A stretch of 64,000 nt of DNA from Ectopseudomonas toyotomiensis (lineage in GTDB: Bacteria; Pseudomonadota; Gammaproteobacteria; Pseudomonadales; Pseudomonadaceae), in contig NZ_FOXK01000001.1 in assembly GCF_900115695.1 (NCBI RefSeq), forward strand, positions 581,559-645,558, given 5' to 3'. Every line of letters starts with the position of its first letter. Positions within the stretch are counted from its first letter, which is position 1. Shown piece after piece: positions 52,835-62,442 of the stretch. A model generated the notes under the pieces. The model worked only from the letters and a program-made list of their open reading frames with translations, ran no database searches and was not told the DNA's origin. Both the position numbers and the translations under genes were made by a program.

Positions 52835-53974
52835 TTACACCAGCGAGCGGGAAATGATCTCCTTCATGATCTCGTTGGTACCGGCGTAGATGCGCTGCAC
52901 CCGCGCATCGGCCCAGGCGCGCGCCACCGGATATTCCCACATGTAGCCGTAGCCGCCGTGCAGCTGCACGCACTCGTCGAGCACCTTGCACTGCAAATCG
53001 GTGGTCCAGTACTTGAGCATCGCCGCCGTCGGCACATCGAGCTTGCCTTGCAGGTGCAGCTCCAGACAACGGTCGATGAACACCCGACCGACCTGAATCT
53101 CCGTCGCCATCTCGGCGAGCTTGAAGCGGGTGTTCTGGAAGTCCGCCACGGCCTTGCCGAACGCCTTGCGCTCACGGGTGTAATCCAGCGTCCACTGCAG
53201 CGCGGCCTCCGCCGAAGCCAGAGCGCCGATGCCAACGGTCAGGCGCTCCTGCGGCAGCTCCTGCATGAGGTAAGCGAAGCCCATGCCCGGCTGCCCCAGC
53301 AGATTCTCCTTGGGCACGCGCACATCCTGGAAGAACAGCTCGGAGGTGTCCTGCGCCTTCATGCCCACTTTCTCCAGGCGCTTGCCCTTGGAGAAGCCCG
53401 GCGTGCTGGCTTCTACCAGGAACAGGCTGGTGCCCTTGGCACCCGCCTTGGGATCGGTCTTGGCCACCACGATCACCAGATCGGCCAGCCAGCCATTGGT
53501 GATGAAGGTCTTCGAGCCGTTGATGACGTATTCGTCGCCATCGAGCACGGCGGTGGTCTTCACGCCCTGCAGATCGGAGCCCGCGCCCGGCTCGGTCATG
53601 GCAATGGCCGTGACCATTTCACCGCTGACCAGCTTGGGCAGGTAGTGCTGCTTCTGCGCCTCGCTGCCGTAATGCAGGATGTAGGGCGCGACGATGTCCG
53701 AATGCAGCGAGAAACCGATGCCGGTCAGCCCCAGGCGCCCGATCTCTTCGATCACCACGGTACTGTAGAGAAAGTCGGCCGCCATGCCGCCATATTCTTC
53801 AGGGATATGCGAACACAACATTCCCGCCTCGCCTGCCTTGTTCCATAGCGCACGGTCGATATGCCCGTCCTTTTCCCACTGATGGTGATAAGGCACGGCT
53901 TCCTGCTCGAGAAACTTGCGCACGCTGTCACGAAACAGTTCATGGTCGGAGCTGAATAGAGTTCTGGGAATCAT
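52835..53974 (-). CDS. Acyl-CoA dehydrogenase
   Basis: 379 aa FAD enzyme that makes the alpha-beta double bond in acyl-CoA. It has all three domains: an N-terminal helical domain, a middle beta domain ([38 protein letters not shown]) and a C-terminal helical domain ending [16 protein letters not shown] ... [13 protein letters not shown]. The last motif holds the candidate catalytic Glu of GTNEI, as in the long-chain and isovaleryl types. Chain-length preference cannot be told. The GlxA-type regulator upstream is divergent and could control it. Confidence 0.9.
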   Translation of the reverse strand: MIPRTLFSSDHELFRDSVRKFLEQEAVPYHHQWEKDGHIDRALWNKAGEAGMLCSHIPEEYGGMAADFLYSTVVIEEIGRLGLTGIGFSLHSDIVAPYILHYGSEAQKQHYLPKLVSGEMVTAIAMTEPGAGSDLQGVKTTAVLDGDEYVINGSKTFITNGWLADLVIVVAKTDPKAGAKGTSLFLVEASTPGFSKGKRLEKVGMKAQDTSELFFQDVRVPKENLLGQPGMGFAYLMQELPQERLTVGIGALASAEAALQWTLDYTRERKAFGKAVADFQNTRFKLAEMATEIQVGRVFIDRCLELHLQGKLDVPTAAMLKYWTTDLQCKVLDECVQLHGGYGYMWEYPVARAWADARVQRIYAGTNEIMKEIISRSLV

Positions 53975-54119
53975 GGCGCTACCTGTGTCTGAGGCGGGAG
54001 GAAAAGCATGGCCTCGACTTTAGCCAAGCAAACGCTTGGTCGCACTGGACACAAGCGCCAAAAAATAAGACGATCCAGCCGCTGCATGACCACTTAGCCT
54101 TGAACAAGAATAAATACTT

Positions 54120-55121
54120 ATGGTTATTCCAGAGCCGCGCACGGCGTTGCGCCGTGTCAGCATTCTCGCCACCGACGGCGTGTTCGCCTCCACCCTGATG
54201 CAAGCCAAGGACTTCTTCCACATGGCTGGCATTCGCTATGCCAAGCAGCAGGGCCTGGGCTTTGAGCCACCGTTCGACATCCATCTGGTCAGCCCGGATG
54301 GACTGCCCGTGAACAGCTTCAGCAAGGTCAAGGTGCCGGTAGACGGCGGTCTGGACAGCTGCGACGTGATCATCCTGCCCGCCTTCTGGGACGATTTCGA
54401 CGCCCTCAGTCGTCGTTATCCACAGGTGCTGGACTGGCTCAAACGCCAACATGCCAGCGGTACGGCGATCTGCGGCGAAGCCAGCGGGGTGTTCTGGATG
54501 GCCGAAGCGGGACTGCTCGACGGCAAGGAGGCGACCACTTACTGGCGCTTCTTCCGCGAGTTTGCCGAGCGCTTCCCCAAGGTGTTGCTCAATCAGGACA
54601 AGCACCTGTCCGATGCCGACAATCTGTACTGCGCAGGCGGCGTCACTTCGGCCTGCGACCTCTATATCTATCTGATCGAGCGTTATTGCGGCGCCGGCGT
54701 GGCCCAGGGCGTGGCACGCGACATCCTCTACGAGGTACAGCGCAGCTATACGCCGGGGCGCATCGGCTTCGGCGGGCAGAAACTGCACCAGGACGTCACC
54801 GTGCTGCAGATCCAGCATTGGCTGGAGGAGCACTATGCCGACAAGTTCCGTTTCGAGGACGTGGCCCGCGAGCACGGCATGAGCATCCGCAATTTCATGC
54901 GTCGCTTCCAGAGCGCCACCGGCGACAAGCCTCTGCACTACCTGCAGCGCCTGCGCATCGAAACCGCCAAGAGCCTGCTGTCCTCCACCCGCAAGAGCAT
55001 CAAGACCGTCAGCTATGAGATCGGCTACGACGATGCCAGCTTCTTCGCACGCCTGTTCCGCCAGCACACGGGGTTGTCCCCCAACCACTACCGCCGCCAG
55101 TTCCAGCAGCAGCCCCAGTGA
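54120..55121 (+). CDS. GlxA-family transcriptional regulator (DJ-1/PfpI + AraC)
   Basis: 333 aa. The N-terminal half (about 1-200) is a class I amidotransferase/DJ-1-like domain with the nucleophile-elbow region ICGEASGVFWMAEAGLLDG. The C-terminal half (about 225-325) is an AraC helix-turn-helix pair (FRFEDVAREHGMSIRNFMRRF; IKTVSYEIGYDDASFFARLF). Such regulators respond to small amines, amino acids or glycine betaine; here the ligand is unknown. The ATG at 54120 lacks a strong ribosome site. It is divergent from the acyl-CoA dehydrogenase (145-bp gap) and upstream of the TRAP-like genes. Confidence 0.88.
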   Translation: MVIPEPRTALRRVSILATDGVFASTLMQAKDFFHMAGIRYAKQQGLGFEPPFDIHLVSPDGLPVNSFSKVKVPVDGGLDSCDVIILPAFWDDFDALSRRYPQVLDWLKRQHASGTAICGEASGVFWMAEAGLLDGKEATTYWRFFREFAERFPKVLLNQDKHLSDADNLYCAGGVTSACDLYIYLIERYCGAGVAQGVARDILYEVQRSYTPGRIGFGGQKLHQDVTVLQIQHWLEEHYADKFRFEDVAREHGMSIRNFMRRFQSATGDKPLHYLQRLRIETAKSLLSSTRKSIKTVSYEIGYDDASFFARLFRQHTGLSPNHYRRQFQQQPQ

Positions 55122-55337
55122 AATCGCGCAGTCGCCGTTCGCCGCGCCTGCGGCGATTCGGTAACGCCTTGCACTAGACGATCTGTCTACCAACCCGCCA
55201 CACCCACCAGAAGATTGGGTATCAGCCCAACCCGCTGCCAGTAGAGTGCTTACGTGGTCGGCCCGCCTACGCGCGGCAGACACGCAAGACCGTGCGCTGG
55301 ATGCGCCTCTACAACAACAATAACGATGGAGAACGCC

Positions 55338-56372
55338 ATGAGAATCTCTCGTGCGCTGCGCCTTTGCGCCATTGCATCGCTGGTGCTACTGACAGCCTGC
55401 ACCCCGATCAAACGCTTCGGCGCCAACCAATCGCTGCGTTTCATGGAAAACAACCTGGTCGGCCCCATGCTCGAAAGCCATGACGCCGACATGGCCTGTT
55501 ATTCCGGCGCGTCCGTCGCCCCCCTCATCCAGTCCACCAGCGGCATGGGTGCCGACAACCAGCAGTTGCTGACCCTGCTCTACCTCACCGCCGCTACCTG
55601 TGCCGAGCAGACCGCCTTCGAGCAGGAGCTGCGCTACCTGCGCGCCTCACGCAGCAAGCAGGTCGAAGAGGCACAGGATGCACGCATCACCCAGAAGCGC
55701 TATGCCGAGCTGGCAGCACGACGCCAATACCAGTCGTACCGGAACTTCGCCAACTACTACGAGCAGCGCTTCGACATCCGCATAGGCGACAGCTGCCCGA
55801 CTTTCGACCAGGACATCGACGAACTGATCTACCTGCTGGGCCTGATCCAGGGCCTGCAAGCCATTCAGAACGACATCAACTCGCAGAACGCCGTCGGCGT
55901 GCCCAAGGACATCGCGGCCAAGACCGAGCGCGCCATGACCTGCCTGGACAACGAGAAGTGGTGGGGTGCCCCGATGGCGGCGCGCGCCCTGGTCTGGAAC
56001 ATGCTGCCGGGCAGCGGTGAGGGGCACAATCCCTGGCAGGTGCTCGAGCAGTCGCGACAGATTGGTGAGCGTCGCGGCGTACGCCTGGCCCACGCCCTCT
56101 ATGTGATCTCCGCCACGGCGAAGAACGATGAGCAGCACCTGCGCAGTGCGCTGAGGGCCTTCGGCTCGACCCAGGCGGCGAACAGCAGCTTCACGCTCAA
56201 CGAGTCGTATGCCCAAGTCGATGCCATCAGCAGCAGCACCGTCATGAACAATGCCGATCGCTACTGGACGACCAATGCCGGTACACGCACGCCAATCGGT
56301 GGCCTGCTGCGTTTCTGGGATGAGAAGCAGCAGCCGGTCGATACCGGCATCGAGATCGACGACCTGCTCTAG
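55338..56372 (+). CDS. Putative lipoprotein linked to a TRAP-like transporter
   Basis: 344 aa with a lipoprotein signal ending LVLLTAC (Cys21). The mature part is mainly helical, with a charged coiled stretch (about residues 100-140, QVEEAQDARITQKRYAELAARR). It resembles the helical or TPR-like T component (TatT) found with some TRAP transporters, but I see no firm motif and call it hypothetical. GGAG precedes the ATG at 55338. It is 52 bases upstream of the binding-protein gene on the same strand, suggesting a three-gene operon. The 216 bp before it hold a short GC-rich hairpin and no other gene. Confidence 0.7.
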   Translation: MRISRALRLCAIASLVLLTACTPIKRFGANQSLRFMENNLVGPMLESHDADMACYSGASVAPLIQSTSGMGADNQQLLTLLYLTAATCAEQTAFEQELRYLRASRSKQVEEAQDARITQKRYAELAARRQYQSYRNFANYYEQRFDIRIGDSCPTFDQDIDELIYLLGLIQGLQAIQNDINSQNAVGVPKDIAAKTERAMTCLDNEKWWGAPMAARALVWNMLPGSGEGHNPWQVLEQSRQIGERRGVRLAHALYVISATAKNDEQHLRSALRAFGSTQAANSSFTLNESYAQVDAISSSTVMNNADRYWTTNAGTRTPIGGLLRFWDEKQQPVDTGIEIDDLL

Positions 56373-56424
56373 TCAGCTCGTCACAAGCCTGTCCGCATCA
56401 GCGGCATGACCCGGAGTATCCGCC

Positions 56425-57423
56425 ATGAAGTGTTCCAACCTCGCCGCCCCCGCTCTGCTCTGCCTGGCACTGGGCGCCGCCCCCCAGGCCTTCGCCCAGA
56501 GTATCTGCGTGTTCGACATCCTTGGCGCCCAGGGCGACATCTACAGCCTGATGAAGGACTACCAACTGGCTGCCAACAATTTCGGCGCCAGCCTCGAACT
56601 CAAGCCCTACACCGACGAGAAAATCGCCGCAGAAGACTTCAAGGCCGGGCAATGCGATGGCGTGATGATCATGGGCTTACGCGCCCGTCAGTTCAACGGT
56701 TTCACCGGCAGCCTGGAAGCACTGGGCGCCCTGCCCAGCTACCAGGCGCTGGAAACGGTGATCACCACCCTGAGCTCGCCCAAGGCCAGCAAGTTCATGA
56801 CCAGCGGCCCCTACGAAGTGGCGGGCATCGTGCCCATGGGCGCGGCCTACCTGTTCGTCAACGACCGCACCATCGACAACATCAGCAAACTGTCGGGCAA
56901 GAAGTTCGCGATCATGGACTACGACAATGCACAGGCGAAGATGGTGCAACGCATCGGCGCACAGCCAGTCGCCTCCGATGTCACCAACTTCGCCGGCAAA
57001 TTCAATAACGGCTCGGTGGATGTGGTCGGCGCGCCAGCGGCAGCCTACAAACCGCTGGAACTGCAGAAGGGCATGGGTGAACGCGGCGGCGTGGCGCGCT
57101 TCCCAGTGCTGCAACTGACCTATCAACTGGTCATCCGTCCTGAGCGATTCCCCGAAGGCTTCGGCCAGCAATCACGCGAGTTCGCCCTCAGCCAGTACAG
57201 CCGCGCCATGGACATCATCACTCAATCGGAAAGCGAGATCGACGGTCACTACTGGATCGACATTCCGCCCGAGGACATGGAGAAGTACACCGTGATGCTA
57301 CGTGAGGCGCGAATTTCGCTGACCGAGGAAGGCATCTATGACAAACGCATGATGGCGGTGATGAAACGCGTGCGCTGCCAGATCGACTCAGCCGATGCCG
57401 AGTGCGCCCAGAACCTCGAATGA
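56425..57423 (+). CDS. Putative periplasmic solute-binding protein (DUF6091-like)
   Basis: 332 aa with a Sec signal peptide (MKCSNLAAPALLCLALGAAPQAFA, cleavage near residue 24). The mature protein has alternating alpha/beta segments typical of a two-lobed binding protein: SICVFDILGAQGDIYSLMKDY at the start, then KLSGKKFAIMDYDNAQAK and VDVVGAPAAAYKPLEL. It is unlike classical DctP. I recall this type as 'putative solute-binding protein/DUF6091'. GGAG lies eight bases before the ATG. It is followed by a permease, implying substrate capture for import; the solute is unknown. Confidence 0.7.
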   Translation: MKCSNLAAPALLCLALGAAPQAFAQSICVFDILGAQGDIYSLMKDYQLAANNFGASLELKPYTDEKIAAEDFKAGQCDGVMIMGLRARQFNGFTGSLEALGALPSYQALETVITTLSSPKASKFMTSGPYEVAGIVPMGAAYLFVNDRTIDNISKLSGKKFAIMDYDNAQAKMVQRIGAQPVASDVTNFAGKFNNGSVDVVGAPAAAYKPLELQKGMGERGGVARFPVLQLTYQLVIRPERFPEGFGQQSREFALSQYSRAMDIITQSESEIDGHYWIDIPPEDMEKYTVMLREARISLTEEGIYDKRMMAVMKRVRCQIDSADAECAQNLE

Positions 57424-57479
57424 CAATAATGAAACGGGGCGTGCACGCACCGTACTCCGCCTTGACCTTAGAGCCTGCC

Positions 57480-59657
57480 ATGCCTATTGCCTCGACCATG
57501 ACCAGCGATGATCAGCCCGCACCAGCCCAGACGTTCAGACGCCCTCTGTTTGGCCGATGGCTTGCCACCCTGCCGGTCTTCCTTCTGCTGACCCTCACCC
57601 TGGTCATCGGCACCGGAGAAATGCTGCATGGCCAACTTCTGCGCGTGGGCGAGCGTCTGTTCGGTGACCCGGCTGCCGGCGTGCAGTACTTCATGCTGCG
57701 CGCCGACCCGGTCACACCGACCTGCGACCCCGCCCCCGACATCGATGCGTTGCTGGCCAGGCAACCGGCCCAGGCCAGCAGCGATATCGACGACCTGTTC
57801 GATGTTGCCGAGGTCGATCCGCAAGCGCAGCGCAGCGCCCTGGAGCGTGCCGCTCAACTCTGCGCGCAGCGGCATACGTTGCACGCGGCCGTCGTCGCGC
57901 ACATGACGCCTGAACTGAAACTGTTCCGCAGCCTGGAGACCTCGTTCTTCGGCATCTTCCGCTTCGGCACCGACAACCGCGCCCTGCTCCTGTTGCTGCT
58001 CATAAGCATCGCCGGCGTCACCACCACCCTGCGCCGTCATCACATCTCGCTGCGCCCCGCCAAGACCCGGCTCGATCATCGCGTCTCGGCTGCTGGCATG
58101 GTCATCGCCAACGCCTTGCTGGTGTTTTCCTGCAGCCATTACCTGCATACCCTGCTCAACGCCGACCTGCCACTGAGCAGGCCCTATCTCAATGGCTTGT
58201 GGATCGCGCTGTTCAGCTGTCTGTGCCTGATCAGCGCCTACCACCTGCTGAAACCACCGGCAGACGCCAAACCTGGCGGCAACCTGGGGCTGGCACTGCT
58301 CTCCACACCGCTCTACGCCATCATGGCGATCAGCTCCTTCACCTCGTTCTCGCTGCAGGGGCACTATGGCGGCATCGCCATCTACCTGGGCCAGCTCGTC
58401 GAGCTGTCGGGCATCTTCCTCAACCTGGCCCTGTTCATCTGGGCCGGTATGCTGCTCAAGCAGACCAACGTGGTCGACCGCTTCCTCGACCTGGTTCGCC
58501 CCTGGCGTCTGTCGCCGGAACTGCTGACCTGGATCCTGCTGATCGGCGCCGCCGTGCCGACCGCCTACACGGGCGCCTCGGGCATCTTCGTCATCGCCGC
58601 CGGGGCCATCATCTACCGCGAAGTGCTGCTCTCTGGGGGCCGTCGTCAGTTCGCCCTGGCCGTCTCGGCGATGTCCGGTTCGCTCGGCGTGGTACTGCGC
58701 CCCTGCCTGCTGATCGTGGTGGTCGCAGCACTGAACAAGCAGGTGACCACGGCCGAACTGTACAACTGGGGGATCGCCGTTTTCGTCCTGACCTCGTCGC
58801 TGTTCTTCATCGCCTCGCAGGTGCTGCGCCAGCAGCCAATCAACATCGCCCACCCACGTGACGCCATACCCGCCATGGCCCGCGCTGTGGTGCCGGTGGC
58901 ACCCTACATTCTCATCGCCATCGTGGTGGTCTGGATCTACAGCTACCTGCTCGACACCCGCCTGAACGAGTTCACCGCACCGGTGATGCTGCCGGTCATC
59001 CTGCTGGTGGTCCTGATCTTCGACAAGCTGCGCGGCGAATCACTGGTAGAAGCTCCAAGCGCCCGCCCCCTCGAGAACGATCAGGGCAACAGTCAGCGCA
59101 ACTTCAGCCAGGCCGTGGGCGCCGCCACTTACGACACCGTTGGCCATATCGGTGCGCTGACCCTGTTGATGGCCTTGTCGGTATCCACTGGCGGAGTGAT
59201 CGAACGCTCCGGTCTCATGGAACTGATCCCGCAGGACTTCCAGAGCATCTGGCTGGCACTGACCGCGTTGATGGTCGTGCTGTTCCTGATCGGCATGGTG
59301 ATGGACGCCTTTGGCGTGGTGATCTTGGTATCGGCCACCATTGCGCCGATCGCCTATGCCAACGGCATTCACCCGGTGCATTTCTGGATGATCGCTCTGA
59401 CGGCCATGGAACTGGCCTACCTGTCACCGCCCGTGGCGCTGAACCACCTGCTGGCCAGACAGGTGGTGGGCGAGGCGGAAATCGCCGCCGCCAATGAAGA
59501 GGTGCGCGACAAGGGTTTCTACTACCGCTATGAGCGCTGGATCCTGCCGATGACGGTGATGATCGTGGCACTGCTGATCGTCACCTATGGCGGTGAACTG
59601 ATCGTCCAGCACGGTGCGCAGACGCTGGAGGTAGGGCGGAGCTGGTTGCCACAGTGA
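57480..59657 (+). CDS. TRAP-type large permease with fused N-terminal extension
   Basis: 725 aa, far longer than a plain DctM subunit (about 430). Residues 300-725 look like DctM: TAYTGASGIFVIAAGAI, IGMVMDAFGVVILVSATIAPIAYANGIHPVHFWMI and LSPPVALNHLLARQ, the last matching the TPPVGLNLF motif. The N-terminal 300 residues have about four helices, as in a DctQ subunit. After the first (30-46) is a periplasmic insert of about 120 residues with Cys82 and Cys128. I chose the ATG at 57480. An upstream ATG at 57420 would overlap the binding-protein stop, but the intervening bases include a TTA codon and atypical composition. Substrate unknown. Confidence 0.8.
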   Translation: MPIASTMTSDDQPAPAQTFRRPLFGRWLATLPVFLLLTLTLVIGTGEMLHGQLLRVGERLFGDPAAGVQYFMLRADPVTPTCDPAPDIDALLARQPAQASSDIDDLFDVAEVDPQAQRSALERAAQLCAQRHTLHAAVVAHMTPELKLFRSLETSFFGIFRFGTDNRALLLLLLISIAGVTTTLRRHHISLRPAKTRLDHRVSAAGMVIANALLVFSCSHYLHTLLNADLPLSRPYLNGLWIALFSCLCLISAYHLLKPPADAKPGGNLGLALLSTPLYAIMAISSFTSFSLQGHYGGIAIYLGQLVELSGIFLNLALFIWAGMLLKQTNVVDRFLDLVRPWRLSPELLTWILLIGAAVPTAYTGASGIFVIAAGAIIYREVLLSGGRRQFALAVSAMSGSLGVVLRPCLLIVVVAALNKQVTTAELYNWGIAVFVLTSSLFFIASQVLRQQPINIAHPRDAIPAMARAVVPVAPYILIAIVVVWIYSYLLDTRLNEFTAPVMLPVILLVVLIFDKLRGESLVEAPSARPLENDQGNSQRNFSQAVGAATYDTVGHIGALTLLMALSVSTGGVIERSGLMELIPQDFQSIWLALTALMVVLFLIGMVMDAFGVVILVSATIAPIAYANGIHPVHFWMIALTAMELAYLSPPVALNHLLARQVVGEAEIAAANEEVRDKGFYYRYERWILPMTVMIVALLIVTYGGELIVQHGAQTLEVGRSWLPQ

Positions 59658-59666
59658 TCAAGCCAT

Positions 59667-59688
59667 GCCCACCCCGAACGGGGTGGGC
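59667..59688. terminator. Intrinsic terminator between TRAP permease and zapE
   Basis: GCCCACCCCG/CGGGGTGGGC stem with a 2-base loop at 59667-59688, followed by GGTTT on the plus strand. It separates two convergent genes. Confidence 0.75.
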
Positions 59689-59696
59689 GGTTTCGC

Positions 59697-60791
59697 TCAG
59701 GGGCGGTGCGGACGGCTGAGGAACTCGTGCGACTGCATTTCCAGCAAGCGGCTCAGCGTGCGCTGGAACTCGAAGCTCAGGCGGCCGCCGGTGTAGAGGT
59801 CCTTGAGTTCCACCTCGGCGGAGATGATCAGCTTGACGTTACGGTCGTAGAACTCGTCCACCAGGTTGATGAAGCGCCGCGCCATGTCGTCCTTGGCCAC
59901 GCTCATCTGCTCGACGTTGGCCAGGATCACCGCATGGAAGATCTTGCCCAGCTCGATGTAGTCGTTCTGGCTGCGCGGGCCATCGCAGAGCTCGCGAAAC
60001 TCGAACCAGGCCACGTCCTCGCACACCCGCACGGCGTGAATCGCGCGGTTCTCGATCATCAGCGCCTCGTTCTCCACCATATGGGTGCAGTCCGGCAGCA
60101 GGCTCTGGAAGCTCTTGCGCAGGCTGTCTTCAGCTGCCTGCCCAAGCGGGAAGTGGAACAGCTCGGCCTGCTCCAGCGCGCGCAGGCGATAGTCGACGCC
60201 GCTGTCGACGTTGACGATATCGGTGTGTTCCTTGAGCAGGGCGATGGCCGGCAGGAAGCGCGCGCGTTGCAGGCCGTCCTTGTACAGGCCGTCCGGCACG
60301 ATGTTGGAAGTGGCCACCAGAGAAACACCGTTCTTGAACAGCTCTTCCATCAGCGTGGCAAGAATCATGGCATCGGTGATATCGCTGACGAAGAACTCGT
60401 CGAAGCAGATCACCCGCGCCTCGTCGGCGAAACGCTTGCCGATGATGGTCAGCGGGTTCTTTTCGCCCTTGAGGGTCTTCATTTCCTCATGCACACGCTT
60501 CATGAAGCGGTGGAAGTGAGTGCGCATCTTCTGCTCGAACGGCAGCGCATCGAAGAAGGTATCGACCAGGTAGGTCTTGCCGCGCCCGACACCACCCCAG
60601 AAATACAGGCCCTTGACCGGCCCCTGCGGCTTCTTGCCGAACAGCTTGCCCATCAGCCCGGATTTGCTCTGGTCGCGCGCGATCAGATCGTCGTACAGAC
60701 GCTGCAGATGGCGGACGGCATTTTCCTGGGCCGCATCATGGAAGAAGTCGGGCCGCTTGAGATCGGCCTGATAACGCTCTAAGGGGGTCAT
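59697..60791 (-). CDS. zapE: ZapE/AFG1-type cell division ATPase
   Basis: 364 aa AAA-like ATPase. Walker A GGVGRGKT is at residues 66-73 and Walker B ICFDEF at 128-133, with the arginine-rich sensor region after it. In E. coli ZapE binds FtsZ and is needed under low oxygen or heat; related AFG1 proteins work in membrane protein quality control. It lies downstream of trpS on the same strand but behind a terminator, so it has its own transcript. Confidence 0.92.
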   Translation of the reverse strand: MTPLERYQADLKRPDFFHDAAQENAVRHLQRLYDDLIARDQSKSGLMGKLFGKKPQGPVKGLYFWGGVGRGKTYLVDTFFDALPFEQKMRTHFHRFMKRVHEEMKTLKGEKNPLTIIGKRFADEARVICFDEFFVSDITDAMILATLMEELFKNGVSLVATSNIVPDGLYKDGLQRARFLPAIALLKEHTDIVNVDSGVDYRLRALEQAELFHFPLGQAAEDSLRKSFQSLLPDCTHMVENEALMIENRAIHAVRVCEDVAWFEFRELCDGPRSQNDYIELGKIFHAVILANVEQMSVAKDDMARRFINLVDEFYDRNVKLIISAEVELKDLYTGGRLSFEFQRTLSRLLEMQSHEFLSRPHRP

Positions 60792-60811
60792 GATTCGTTA
60801 GCCGGGCAAGT

Positions 60812-60846
60812 AAAAACGGGGGCGTCACTTTAGCGACGCCCCCGTT
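60812..60846 (-). terminator. Intrinsic terminator of trpS
   Basis: AACGGGGGCGTC (60815-60826) pairs with 60835-60846; on the minus strand it is followed by TTTTT. It stops transcription before zapE. Confidence 0.85.
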
Positions 60847-60876
60847 GATTGGCAATCGGTGCAAGCTAGGCACACT

Positions 60877-60900
60877 CCCTCTCCCATTTATGGGAGAGGG
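60877..60900. repeat. CCCTCTCCC hairpin repeat
   Basis: CCCTCTCCCA (60877-60886) pairs perfectly with TGGGAGAGGG (60891-60900) over a TTTA loop. A looser partner (CCCTCCCC ... GGGAGAGGGG) follows at about 60929-60962. The type is common between genes in pseudomonads. Confidence 0.7.
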
Positions 60901-60976
60901 CAGGCCGACGACGCGGCGCACCGGACAACCCTCCCCCCAGCCCCCCCGGAACCGGGAGAGGGGAGCAAAAGCCTCT

Positions 60977-62323
60977 TCATTCCTGCGGCGCCAGCGCCTC
61001 ACGCAGACGGACGATGGCATCTTCCAGCGCCTGGCCATCGGCGAACTCTGGGCTGCTCGCCACGCTTTCACCGTCGACCCAGACCGAGAACACCCGGCCT
61101 TCAGCGCGCACATCCAGCGGCTCGCCGGATTGCAGGCGCTTGTTGACCATGCCGGCCGACTTGCCATCGGCGAAGGATTTCGACAGCAGCAGTTGTTCAC
61201 CATCGGCATCCAGCAGACGGAAGCGGAAGCTGCCGTCTTCATCGCGGAAGCTGACGAAGCGTGCGCTCTTGGCGGATTTCTTCTTCTCGCCAGTAGCAAC
61301 CTGCACCTGCTCACGGAACGAGCGCAGGCCCACGGCCTCGCGCAACTCGCCGAGGAACGGCGTGGCGATCTTGCGCGCCTTGGCTGCACCAGCAAGGAGA
61401 ATGTCCTCCAGATCGGCCGGCTTGGCGATCAGCGCGTTGTAGCGCTCGCGCGCCTCGCCCAGGGTGTCTTCGAGCAGCTGGTACAGGCGATTCTTCGCCT
61501 CGCCCCAGGCCAGACCGCCTTCCAGCTCGGCCCGGAATTCGGCCTGCTGCGCATGGCTGGCGAAGGCCTGGTACAGGGTGAACAGGTGCGAACCCTCGGC
61601 ATCCTTGGGCTCACCCGGCAACCTGGAGTCGGTGACGATGCGCGCCACGGCGTCCTTGAGCTGCTTGGCAGTGCCGAACAGCGGGATGGTGTTGTCGTAG
61701 CTCTTGCTCATCTTGCGCCCGTCGAGGCCTGGCAGAGTCGCCACTTCCTCCTCGATCACCACCTCGGGCAGGACGAACAGATCCTTGCCCTTGCCGAACA
61801 GATGGTTGAAGCGCTGACCGATATCACGCGCCATCTCCACGTGCTGGATCTGATCACGACCGACCGGCACCTTCTGCGCATTGAACATCAGGATGTCTGC
61901 CGCCATCAGCACCGGGTAGCTGAACAGGCCCATGGTCACGCCGGCATCCGGGTCTTCGCCCTGTTCGACGTTCTTGTCCACCGAAGCCTTGTAGGCGTGG
62001 GCACGGTTGAGCAGGCCCTTGCCGGCAACGCAGGTGAGCAGCCAGCACAGTTCGGGAATCTCGGGGATGTCGGACTGGCGGTAGAAGGTCGCCTTGTCGG
62101 TATCCAGGCCCAGCGCCAGCCAGGTGGCTGCGATTTCCAGGCGCGAGCGCTGAATGCGCGCCGGATCATCGCACTTGATCAGCGCGTGGTAGTCGGCGAG
62201 GAAGTAGAAAGAGTCCATCTGCGGGTCGCGGCTGGCAACGATGGCCGGGCGGATAGCACCAGCGTAGTTGCCCAGGTGCGGTGTGCCGGTGGTGGTGATA
62301 CCGGTAAGGATACGGGTGGTCAT
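60977..62323 (-). CDS. trpS: Tryptophanyl-tRNA synthetase with C-terminal extension
   Basis: 448 aa class I synthetase charging tRNA-Trp. The HIGH-type motif reads GTPHLGNY (13-20) and KMSKS is at 204-208. The catalytic and anticodon regions end near residue 345. The remaining 100 or so residues are absent from E. coli TrpS (334 aa) and look like a small beta domain related to DUF1508/YegP ([21 protein letters not shown]). Pseudomonas TrpS proteins share this length. The start at MTTRILTG fits the family. Confidence 0.95.
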   Translation of the reverse strand: MTTRILTGITTTGTPHLGNYAGAIRPAIVASRDPQMDSFYFLADYHALIKCDDPARIQRSRLEIAATWLALGLDTDKATFYRQSDIPEIPELCWLLTCVAGKGLLNRAHAYKASVDKNVEQGEDPDAGVTMGLFSYPVLMAADILMFNAQKVPVGRDQIQHVEMARDIGQRFNHLFGKGKDLFVLPEVVIEEEVATLPGLDGRKMSKSYDNTIPLFGTAKQLKDAVARIVTDSRLPGEPKDAEGSHLFTLYQAFASHAQQAEFRAELEGGLAWGEAKNRLYQLLEDTLGEARERYNALIAKPADLEDILLAGAAKARKIATPFLGELREAVGLRSFREQVQVATGEKKKSAKSARFVSFRDEDGSFRFRLLDADGEQLLLSKSFADGKSAGMVNKRLQSGEPLDVRAEGRVFSVWVDGESVASSPEFADGQALEDAIVRLREALAPQE

Positions 62324-62369
62324 AGTAATTCGCTTGTCTTGCTGCAATGACGTGGCAGGCCTTCATTTG

Positions 62370-62440
62370 CCGTCACTCCCGCGAAGGCGGGAGCCTGGGT
62401 GCTGCGGCCCTCTGGGTTCCCGCCTACGCAGGAATGACGG
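62370..62440. repeat. Imperfect inverted repeat (GTCATTCCCGCG-type)
   Basis: Two 26-base arms (62370-62395 and 62415-62440) match as reverse complements with four mismatches and include CCGTCA and GGCGGGA. The family of GTCATTCCCGCG repeats is widespread in proteobacteria. It lies between trpS and the hydrolase gene. Confidence 0.7.
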
Positions 62441-62442
62441 TT

